Source: Chlorobium sp. | GTDB taxonomy: Bacteria > Bacteroidota > Chlorobiia > Chlorobiales > Chlorobiaceae | Direction: 5' to 3' | DNA length: 64,000 bases | Assembly (NCBI GenBank): GCA_005843825.1 | Contig: SZXX01000029.1 | Span: forward strand, 1 to 64,000 | Part shown: positions 42,719-50,032 of the stretch, in pieces | Layout of the letters: each line of letters begins with the position of its first letter | How positions within the stretch are numbered: the stretch's first letter is position 1 | The notes under the pieces: model-generated | Told to the model about the DNA's origin: nothing | Database searches by the model: none | The model's input: the letters and a program-made list of their open reading frames with translations, nothing else | Made by a program: the position numbers and the translations under genes

Positions 42719-44746
42719 TCAATTCAAGCGCTTAAACCCGCCATGACATATAGGCCCTTTGAGTAGGCTAATCACATCCTTACCCTCTTCACACTCTTTA
42801 ACAAGAGCAAATATTGGATCAAGTGCTTCAAAGAAATCAGCCACTACATCAGGAGTGTGTTCAGTGCAAACATACACGCTGTTTCCCGCCAAATAGCCTT
42901 TAGCAAGCATTTCCTGGGTTATAAGTGTCTTGTAAGCTAGCGCATTTGCTCCCTGGAAAGAAAACCCAGTAAGCGCAGGTAATCCCCAATGATCAATCTG
43001 TATATCGTGCTTGTCGGCAAGTTGCTGCCACCCTTGCCGGATATTCAAACCGGTTTTGGTGATTGTGTCCCAGGATTTGACCCGTTCCATAACTTCAAGT
43101 GTTTTGAGCGCGGCAGTGGGGCCGATGCGCTCTGTCCAGAAGGTGCTGCTAATGAATGTGGTTTGTGCAGCTTCCATAACTTCGCGTCTGCCTATTGTAG
43201 CGGTAATGGCATAACCATTACCCAAGGCTTTGCCGAACATAGCCATATCTGGCTCAACCCCATACTTCTTATGCAGGCCTCCATAAGTTTCGCGGAAACC
43301 TGAAGTGCACTCATCGAAAATCAGCACAATACCTCGGTCAGTTGCAAGCTGACGCACTTTCTGCAGGAAGTTGTTTTCAGGTCCAGCGTTGCGAACCACT
43401 TCCATCTTGATCACACCGATATCATGTGTGTTAACCAGCGCTTCAAGTTGAGCAAAGTTGTTGTAATTGAAGGGGAAAACCGTACCTCGCAAGCTTCTTG
43501 GAACACCATTAGGCTCAAGCCCTGGGAGCAAGTGACCATCCAGACTTTTGTCGTCACCGAGATTTGCAGAGAGATACCAGTCGTGCCAACCGTGGTAGCC
43601 ACAAATAGCTACTTTATCTTTGCCTGAAGCTGCACGAGCTATACGAATTGCTATTGCATTGGCTTCGCCCCCTGAACGGGCAAGGCGAGCCATGTCAGCC
43701 CAAGGATGCAGCTCAATCAACTTCTCTGCCAAATAGACCTCTTCCGGACAATTAAAGGTTGACATGTTACCGGCATCAATAGTGGAGCGCACTGCATCAT
43801 CAACTTCCGGATGGCCATAGCCAAGAATGTTGGTACCAATTCCCATGATGGACATATCAACGAATTCATTACCATCCAAATCCCAAACCTTGCAACCTTT
43901 TGCCTTACTGAAATAGGCTGGCCATTGGTCAGGAAGGAACATTTCAGCTCGTTTGGAAAGCAACATGTTTCCACCTGGGATGATTTGTTTGGCGCGTTTC
44001 CATAATTTCTGACCGGTACCCATAGTCGCTCCTTCGTTACGAATGGTATTCTTGTTAATGCTGAATATTTCTGGCTGTTGACGCTGGAGATCAAGCACTT
44101 CCTTCCATGTGAAATCCGTGCGCGGATGAAAATGCCGGAACACACTTTCAATTACAACAAAGTCTACAGGATCATCAACAGTCCAGCGCAGTGAAGACAA
44201 ATCCTCGAGATGCTCCATTGAAGCAATATTGAAAAAAGCGGACTTGCGCAGATAAGGAGTAACATGCTCACGTTCAAATGGCTCCCGGGCTTCCTTTGCC
44301 GCCTTTTCAAGAGCTTTATAACTGAAAACCTCTACATCAAGACCATCTGGATATGAGGGGGGATTGGTATTGCTATAGTAATCAACTCCGGCCGCCTTGA
44401 ACCCGCGAATACATTCGTCAACAAGCGCTGGATCGACCAACGGGCAGTCACCTGTTATCCGGACAACCACATCCGCATTGTGGGCTTTAGCTGCCTCTAC
44501 ATAGCGGTCGAGAACGTCATTTTCACTTCCCTGCTCACAGGCATAGCCCAGATGACGAACATATTCGACCAATGGTTTATTGCGTTCAGCTGTTGAAGTC
44601 GCGACCACAACCTGATCAACTTCACTCGAAGCAGACAAGCGCCTCAGAAGCAGTTCGATCATAGGCACGCCACCAATTGGTTTCATTACCTTATTTGGCA
44701 GACGTGTAGAGCCCATACGGGCCTGAACAAGGGCAACGATTTTCAT
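42719..44746 (-). CDS. Fusion: PseF/SpsF cytidylyltransferase + class III aminotransferase
   Basis: A 675-residue protein in two parts. Residues 1-235 form a SpsF/PseF nucleotidyltransferase: ALVQARMGSTRLPNKVMKP, VRITGDCPLVDP and TVDDPVDFVVIE. From M241 there is an aminotransferase of the glutamate-1-semialdehyde aminomutase type: KRAKQIIPGGNMLLSKR, FDECTSGFRETYGG and the PLP Lys in MFGKALGNGYAI. The first domain would add CMP to the nonulosonic acid. The second would add an amino group by PLP chemistry. Such fusions occur in some nonulosonic-acid loci and suggest an extra amino group on the final sugar, not a standard Pse5Ac7Ac (inference). Confidence 0.85.
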   Translation of the reverse strand: MKIVALVQARMGSTRLPNKVMKPIGGVPMIELLLRRLSASSEVDQVVVATSTAERNKPLVEYVRHLGYACEQGSENDVLDRYVEAAKAHNADVVVRITGDCPLVDPALVDECIRGFKAAGVDYYSNTNPPSYPDGLDVEVFSYKALEKAAKEAREPFEREHVTPYLRKSAFFNIASMEHLEDLSSLRWTVDDPVDFVVIESVFRHFHPRTDFTWKEVLDLQRQQPEIFSINKNTIRNEGATMGTGQKLWKRAKQIIPGGNMLLSKRAEMFLPDQWPAYFSKAKGCKVWDLDGNEFVDMSIMGIGTNILGYGHPEVDDAVRSTIDAGNMSTFNCPEEVYLAEKLIELHPWADMARLARSGGEANAIAIRIARAASGKDKVAICGYHGWHDWYLSANLGDDKSLDGHLLPGLEPNGVPRSLRGTVFPFNYNNFAQLEALVNTHDIGVIKMEVVRNAGPENNFLQKVRQLATDRGIVLIFDECTSGFRETYGGLHKKYGVEPDMAMFGKALGNGYAITATIGRREVMEAAQTTFISSTFWTERIGPTAALKTLEVMERVKSWDTITKTGLNIRQGWQQLADKHDIQIDHWGLPALTGFSFQGANALAYKTLITQEMLAKGYLAGNSVYVCTEHTPDVVADFFEALDPIFALVKECEEGKDVISLLKGPICHGGFKRLN

Positions 44747-45627
44747 AAACAGGACCAGCGTGCAGGATTAATCAGGTTTTCTGCCTCACAATAAAGATCA
44801 GGAAGATTGTCAGGAAGTGTCAAGCGCGAAGCTTTAATGATTTGATCAAGCTGATTGATGCTGTCAGCACCAACTATAACCCGATCTATTTCGGGAAAGG
44901 AGAGTGAAAATGCGAGACAAGCATGAAGTGCAGAGACATGGTGTTCAGCCTGCCAAGTATGCCATCTCTGAAATAAATCACTCCAGGGAGTGAATTTTGA
45001 CGGCAGGTTCTCTTCCGGCATAAGTAGCAAACCCTGCAAAAAAGCTGATCGGGTATGAATTTCAACCTCATCATCCTTGAGCCGCTGAAGCCAGCCTGCC
45101 CGATAGAGACGACTATCAATAATATTAAAGGGAGCTTGCACAAGATCAAAATGAAATAGTCGGGTCAGTGCATCCAGTTCAAGAGGGTTGTAAATGGAAA
45201 CACCGACTTTTTGCACTTTGCCGCGCTCTTTCAAGGCATATAATGCTTCATACAACTCTTTTCCATGCGGACCAAGCAGTTGCTCCGGACGATGCAGCAA
45301 CAAAGCATAAACAGAGCTTACCCCGAGACGGGTAAATGAGGCGTCCACCTGCTCCATAACCCAAGAGATAACATCAAGACAGTCATCCGGCAGTGCCGGC
45401 AGCTTTGTCACCACATTGAAACCCTGAGTACCTGCCTGGCCAAGAGCAACTTCACTCTCTCCATAGGCAATCGCCGTATCAAGGGTATCAATACCATTGG
45501 ATACCGCAAGTTGCAGCATCGCAGAGACCTCCTTCCTGCTAACCTGGCCGGCTTGATTAGCAATACCGTACGGCAAACCAAATTGGGCTGTACCAAGGGC
45601 AAGCCTTGTCTGATCATAAACTGTCAC
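44743..45627 (-). CDS. Aldo/keto reductase
   Basis: The 294-residue AKR has the family tetrad: DTAIAYGES (D and Y), TKLPALP (K) and LLHRPEQLL (H). The start codon is GTG at 45627. It ends with a 4-base overlap with the PseF/aminotransferase fusion, so it is coupled to it. Aldo/keto reductases in these loci can reduce keto-sugar intermediates or supply an aldehyde/keto switch before transamination. The exact step is not known. Confidence 0.85.
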   Translation of the reverse strand: MTVYDQTRLALGTAQFGLPYGIANQAGQVSRKEVSAMLQLAVSNGIDTLDTAIAYGESEVALGQAGTQGFNVVTKLPALPDDCLDVISWVMEQVDASFTRLGVSSVYALLLHRPEQLLGPHGKELYEALYALKERGKVQKVGVSIYNPLELDALTRLFHFDLVQAPFNIIDSRLYRAGWLQRLKDDEVEIHTRSAFLQGLLLMPEENLPSKFTPWSDLFQRWHTWQAEHHVSALHACLAFSLSFPEIDRVIVGADSINQLDQIIKASRLTLPDNLPDLYCEAENLINPARWSCL

Positions 45628-45665
45628 CTAACTGTATCCGTAACTTATTTTAAAAGCAATTTTAC

Positions 45666-45803
45666 TCAGAGTAATGCCCCTTGCTGTCGATCGACTAAAA
45701 CTGCTTGTAACAATGATGACGAAATATCCTGATGAATCGGTAGCGGGGCAACACTTACAAGTGTCGCCTCAATATCCGATGCAGAAATCCTTGGGCCAAA
45801 CAT
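45666..45803 (-). CDS. Short hypothetical reading frame
   Basis: A 45-residue frame (MFGPRISASDIEATLVSVAP, then LPIHQDISSSLLQAVLVDRQ and QGALL) from ATG at 45803 to TGA at 45666 in the 235-base gap between the aldo/keto reductase and FemAB-like genes. The frame is open a few codons further upstream. No motif or ribosome site was recognised, so it may be a remnant or the tail of a lost gene. Nothing else was seen in the gap. Confidence 0.2.
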   Translation of the reverse strand: MFGPRISASDIEATLVSVAPLPIHQDISSSLLQAVLVDRQQGALL

Positions 45804-45862
45804 AAAACGGCTGAAACTTGAACTATGTTTAGGTTATAGAAAATGTGAGTCCATCTTTAGGC

Positions 45863-46921
45863 TCATACCTCTTGTTGTTGAACAAGCCTGTGTGTCAGGC
45901 GATAGTGCGGAAAACAGTGGGATGAGAAACCCTGCTTGAACTCTCCAATTGATATTTCCTTCTCAGTGGGTTTTGGATTGTCTGAAGCATAGGGTCTAAC
46001 ACCTATTTTATACCAGCTTACATTGCGTTTTTTCAGCTCTTCAATGGCTCTATATTGAACAACATGCCCCAAAGGTTTATCAAAAAGGGTACGATCATAT
46101 GCCCCAACGGCATAAACTCCCTCATCATCCGTAAAGTTAAAAAGTCCTCCCCCTACCATTTCACCACAGCTGTTTCTTAACCAGACCAAAAAAGCACGCC
46201 CGAATAGAATATCCTGATATTGCATCATCCATGTTTCATCAGATCGGGTGACTCTGCCTGAGACCTTATGGTGCAAATCACGAAACTCTGACCATATCTC
46301 CCCATCATTCTGGCCATCAAGAACACCGACCGCCCATAACTTAGAACCGGAAACAACAAGTGATTTAAATCTTTTACGAAAATTTCTTTTTATTTCGGCA
46401 ATATCTAACCCAAGGTCAATATAAAGTTCATGAAACACATGGCAGAGAGAGTCTCTTCCCATGGATTGAATATGCCATTCGCTCATGCCGATTGAACGGG
46501 AAAATGATTCGCCACTTTCCCATTCGCTTATTTTATAAGCAATTGCAAGAGCATTAGCTAGTTCAATGCAAATTTTTATAATCCGCTTGCGGGACACGGC
46601 CGGACAATCCGCAAGAAAAACCGGAGCCAAAACAGGACTACCCTGAGATGTCAATCTTGCCGCATTATCTTTTATTGAGATAGTCAGAGGCCATAAAGCG
46701 ACCGGTTTATTATCCGAATAAATAACTGACGAAAAATCAAACCAGCTCCCGCCATGCCCCTGCTGATATGCTAACTGATAATCAAGGCTGGTATTCGAGT
46801 ATGCAACCGACTTATAAGGTAGGCTGTTGAAAGTCTGATCCCATAATTCCTTACAGCCGATACGACTGTTAATTATCATCCCAGCTGAGCCGGGGATGTT
46901 GCTTAACAACTTATTAATCAT
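45863..46921 (-). CDS. FemAB/GNAT-fold acyltransferase-like protein
   Basis: A 352-residue protein with the FemAB-type double GNAT pattern: KRNFRKRFKSLVVSG near the middle (the basic stretch before the second half), MVGGGLFNFTDDEGVYAVGAYD and LGHVVQYRAIEELKKRN followed by KIGVRPYA. These occur beside nonulosonic-acid genes and in exopolysaccharide loci, and may transfer an acyl or aminoacyl group. The start ATG overlaps the PseC gene by 8 bases. The substrate is unknown. Confidence 0.6.
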   Translation of the reverse strand: MINKLLSNIPGSAGMIINSRIGCKELWDQTFNSLPYKSVAYSNTSLDYQLAYQQGHGGSWFDFSSVIYSDNKPVALWPLTISIKDNAARLTSQGSPVLAPVFLADCPAVSRKRIIKICIELANALAIAYKISEWESGESFSRSIGMSEWHIQSMGRDSLCHVFHELYIDLGLDIAEIKRNFRKRFKSLVVSGSKLWAVGVLDGQNDGEIWSEFRDLHHKVSGRVTRSDETWMMQYQDILFGRAFLVWLRNSCGEMVGGGLFNFTDDEGVYAVGAYDRTLFDKPLGHVVQYRAIEELKKRNVSWYKIGVRPYASDNPKPTEKEISIGEFKQGFSSHCFPHYRLTHRLVQQQEV

Positions 46922-48101
46922 GATTATCCTGACCATTTAACGCATTTTCAATTACTGTCACCACATAATCCTGCTGAAGCTCGCTAAGTCCCGGATACAT
47001 AGGCAGGCTAATCGCCTCTGAATAATATTGCTCCGCTTCAGCACAGTAACCCGCACAAAATCCCATTTGCTCATAATATGGCTGGCGATAAACAGGTATA
47101 TAATGAAGGTTAACGAGTACCCCTGCAGCCCTGAGCATCTCATAGACTTCCCTGTGTGTCTTGTTGATTTCATCAAGCTTCAAGCGAATAACATAAAGAT
47201 GGAAGCTTGAATAGCTATCAGGATGCTGCCAGGGCTGAACCACTGGCAAGGCAGATAACATTTGATTGTATCGCTTTGCGATAGCATGACGCACGGTAAC
47301 AAATTCATTAAGCCGTTGCATTTGACTTAGCCCTAACGCTGCCTGAATATCTGTCATGCGGTAGTTATACCCGAGATTTATCTGTTGGTAATTCCAAAGT
47401 TCTCCCTCAGGCCGAGGATGCATATCTGAAGTATCAGTTGTGATGCCATGAGAACGCAAGAGGCGCATGCTTTTTGCTAACTGATTATTATTGGTTAGAG
47501 CAAGCCCCCCCTCGCCTGTTGTGATTATTTTGACTGGGTGAAAACTGAAAACGATGATATCGCTGTATTGGCAATTACCTACTGGTTCATCTTTATAGCG
47601 TCCGCCAATGGCATGTGAGGCATCTTCTATGATTTTAAAGCCATATTGCTGACTTAATGCATTTATGCCGGACATATCACTAGGTTGACCGCAGAGATGG
47701 ACTGGAATAACGACTTTTGGTAATCTCCCAGCCTTTTCTGCCAGTATCAGCTTTTCTTTTAAGCGATCGACGCTAAGGTTATACGTTTGCGGATCAATAT
47801 CAACAAAATCCACCTCAGCTCCGCAATAGAGTGCGCAATTGGCGCTCGCAACAAAAGTTATTGGTGATGTCCAGACGATATCCCCTTTTCCGACTCCTAA
47901 CGACAAGCAGGCAATATGTAACGCACTGGTCGCACTATTTACAGCAACAGCATGATTTGCTTGGCAATAAGCCGCAACAGCTTTTTCAAATTCTGGAACT
48001 ACAGCGCCTTGAGTTAAAAAGTCAGAGCGCAAGACTTCAACAACTGCATCAATATCAGTCTGGTTAATATTCTGTCGTCCGTAGGGAATCATAGTTGTCA
48101 T
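46914..48101 (-). CDS. pseC: PseC-type UDP-4-amino-sugar transaminase
   Basis: A 395-residue PLP enzyme of the DegT group: IPYGRQNINQTDIDAVVEVL (PseC opening), NSATSALHIACLSLGVGKGDIVWTS, IEDASHAIGG, the PLP Lys in FSFHPVKIITTGEGG and NLGYNYRMTDIQAALGL. PseC puts an amino group on C4 of UDP-2-acetamido-2,6-dideoxy-L-arabino-4-hexulose. It lies just after PseB with a 4-base overlap, as in standard pse loci. That order is strong support for the assignment. Confidence 0.9.
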   Translation of the reverse strand: MTTMIPYGRQNINQTDIDAVVEVLRSDFLTQGAVVPEFEKAVAAYCQANHAVAVNSATSALHIACLSLGVGKGDIVWTSPITFVASANCALYCGAEVDFVDIDPQTYNLSVDRLKEKLILAEKAGRLPKVVIPVHLCGQPSDMSGINALSQQYGFKIIEDASHAIGGRYKDEPVGNCQYSDIIVFSFHPVKIITTGEGGLALTNNNQLAKSMRLLRSHGITTDTSDMHPRPEGELWNYQQINLGYNYRMTDIQAALGLSQMQRLNEFVTVRHAIAKRYNQMLSALPVVQPWQHPDSYSSFHLYVIRLKLDEINKTHREVYEMLRAAGVLVNLHYIPVYRQPYYEQMGFCAGYCAEAEQYYSEAISLPMYPGLSELQQDYVVTVIENALNGQDNHD

Positions 48102-49096
48102 ATTTTGCCAATATGTGCTCGGTTCTCATGAATCCATGCCTGCAATTTATCAATGCTCATCCATTCAGTGTTATTATCTGAACAGTAGGTAAAATCGAGA
48201 GCAACTGGTTTACCTCCATTTATACGCTCGGGGTCGTGGCTCCAGTCATTGATTGCAGGAAGTATTTTGTAATGGTCATCATATTCATAGGTATGTTTGG
48301 CATCCTCAAAACTGATCATTTGCTCATGGAGTTTTTCTCCTGGTCGAATACCAACTATATCATGTGAAGCATTGGGTGCGACTGCGCGGGCAATATCCAG
48401 CAATGTCATGGAAGGGATCTTTTTTACATAGATTTCACCACCGACCATATCCTCGAAGGCATGCCAAACAAGATCGACGCCCTCTTCCAGCGTAATCATA
48501 AAGCGAGTCATGCGCTCATCAGTAATCGGTAACACCCCCTGATCTGCACGGGATAGAAAAAAAGGAATAACTGAACCCCGCGAGCCCATAACGTTGCCGT
48601 AACGCACTACTGAAAAGCGAGTGTCGGCACCGCCAGAATACGAGTTACCTGCAATAAAAAGTTTGTCAGAGGTCAGCTTGGTGGCTCCATACAGATTAAC
48701 CGGACTACTTGCTTTATCGGTCGAAAGGGCGACAACGCGCTTAACACCATGGTCAATGCAGGCGTCAATGAGATTCATGGCGCCGAAAACATTGGTTTTA
48801 ACGCATTCAAAGGGGTTGTATTCGGCTGTGGGGACGATTTTGGTTGCTGCTGCATGGACAACATAATCAATTCCTGTGAGTGCGCGGGCAAGGCGGTCTT
48901 TGTCACGAACGTCGCCAATGAAGAAGCGGACTCTCGGATCGTTGCCGTATAGCTTCGCCATTTCCCATTGTTTCATTTCGTCACGGGAGTAGATGACTAG
49001 ACGGCGGGGATTGTATTTGGCGAGTGTGAGGGGAACGAAGGTATGGCCGAAGGAGCCGGTGCCGCCGGTGATCAGGATAGAGGAGTTGGTTAACAT
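48098..49096 (-). CDS. pseB: PseB, UDP-GlcNAc 4,6-dehydratase (inverting)
   Basis: The 332-residue short-chain dehydrogenase has GGTGSFG (residues 11-17), the catalytic STDKAS followed by PVNLYGATKLTSDKLF, and GIRPGEKLHEQMISFED near the end. These are the PseB marks. It removes water from UDP-GlcNAc and inverts C5 to give the L-arabino-4-keto sugar. It is the first gene of the pseudaminic-acid operon; about 200 bases of spacer repeats precede it, where its promoter must lie. Confidence 0.92.
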   Translation of the reverse strand: MLTNSSILITGGTGSFGHTFVPLTLAKYNPRRLVIYSRDEMKQWEMAKLYGNDPRVRFFIGDVRDKDRLARALTGIDYVVHAAATKIVPTAEYNPFECVKTNVFGAMNLIDACIDHGVKRVVALSTDKASSPVNLYGATKLTSDKLFIAGNSYSGGADTRFSVVRYGNVMGSRGSVIPFFLSRADQGVLPITDERMTRFMITLEEGVDLVWHAFEDMVGGEIYVKKIPSMTLLDIARAVAPNASHDIVGIRPGEKLHEQMISFEDAKHTYEYDDHYKILPAINDWSHDPERINGGKPVALDFTYCSDNNTEWMSIDKLQAWIHENRAHIGKI

Positions 49097-49301
49097 GTGA
49101 AGAAAATATCAGTTGGCAAGTGAAGAAAGTTGGCAGTCTTCAAAGTGATGAGAAAGATAGTGCTGAGACGCGAGTGCTGAGTGCTGAGTGCTGAGTGCTG
49201 AAAGAAAGTACTGAGTAGACAATGCTGAGTGCCGAGTGGAAGGAAGAGAGTTGGCAGTTGGCAACTTTTTGAGTGCTGAGTTCTGAGGAAAAATGAGATA
49301 T
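49097..49301. repeat. Long spacer repeat block upstream of pseB
   Basis: The block holds AAAGTTGGCAGTC, then AGTGCTGAGTGCTGAGTGCTG copies, then TTGGCAGTTGGCAAC and TGAGTGCTGAG. Both the GGCAGT and the TGCTGAG families are present in several copies. Any promoter for pseB would have to lie inside it. Open frames across it are made of repeat units only. Confidence 0.9.
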
Positions 49302-49916
49302 TCAGGATGTTTCAACTGCTTTCTGTAGGTAGCCGATCTTGTTATCGTAGTCAGTTTTATTTATATATCCAACTGAACCATTTTGTGATATCACTTTTCC
49401 CGGAATGCCAACAACTACAGAATTGTCAGGAATATCTTTTGTCACAACACAATTTGCTCCAATTGCGACATTATTTCCAATTTTAACCGCACCAATAATC
49501 TTTGCTCCGGGTCCTATGTAAATATTATTTCCTAATATTGAACATCCTTTATTTTTCCCGCGATTCCCCTGACCTATCGTGACACCATGAGAGATATTAC
49601 AATTTTTGCCAATCACACTCTCCGCATTAACAACGATTCCTCCAAAATGTCCAATATGAAAGCCACTACCAATTTTGGTTGAACTGGGAATTTGAATTCC
49701 TAACTTGTAGACTATGTGGCGAAGTATAAGCTTTGCGATTGGGTGTATGGTATATTTTAGTATTACATTTGATCTCGTATAAAAACATGTTCGCATCCAG
49801 AAGTTGTATTTATATAAACCAAATATAATGGAACGTAAAAATGACAGAATTTTAATATCTCCTGTAATTCGATAAAGATCTGAGAGAATTAAATACCTGT
49901 ATTCAGAATATTTCAT
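49302..49916 (-). CDS. Serine-acetyltransferase-like hexapeptide acyltransferase
   Basis: The 204-residue protein has a basic N-terminal helix region and a left-handed beta-helix: GFHIGHFGGIVVNAESVIG, NCNISHGVTIGQGNRGKNKG, IGAVKIGNNVAIGANCVV, ending VGIPGKVISQNG. It looks like a sugar O-acetyltransferase and resembles the one at 22093-22683. Repeat arrays lie on both sides (49097-49301 and 49917-50032), so it is not tightly coupled to a neighbour. It most likely acetylates a sugar of this polysaccharide. Confidence 0.8.
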   Translation of the reverse strand: MKYSEYRYLILSDLYRITGDIKILSFLRSIIFGLYKYNFWMRTCFYTRSNVILKYTIHPIAKLILRHIVYKLGIQIPSSTKIGSGFHIGHFGGIVVNAESVIGKNCNISHGVTIGQGNRGKNKGCSILGNNIYIGPGAKIIGAVKIGNNVAIGANCVVTKDIPDNSVVVGIPGKVISQNGSVGYINKTDYDNKIGYLQKAVETS

Positions 49917-50032
49917 TTAGATTGAAGGCAGTTGGATGTTGGCAGTCTTTTAATTGCCGATTTTCTTAGTGATGAGGAAAGAAAGTACTGAGTATTCAGG
50001 GCTGAGCGAAAACCGAAAAAGTTGGCAGTTTT
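49917..50032. repeat. Spacer repeat block
   Basis: AGTTGGATGTTGGCAGTC, GAAAGAAAGTACTGAGTA and AGTTGGCAG motifs lie between the acetyltransferase and ABC exporter genes. The array continues into the last codons of the ABC exporter gene. Confidence 0.85.

Noticed and set aside
49097-49301. Possible CRISPR array or tandem array upstream of pseB
   Set aside because: Units are short, variable and lack constant-length repeats separated by unique spacers; no cas gene is present.
49109-49315. A 68-residue open frame rich in Ser/Thr/Gln (SALSTQ units) on the minus strand
   Set aside because: It is formed by translating the AGTGCTGAG and GGCAGT spacer repeats; it has no non-repeat core and overlaps the start of no neighbour.
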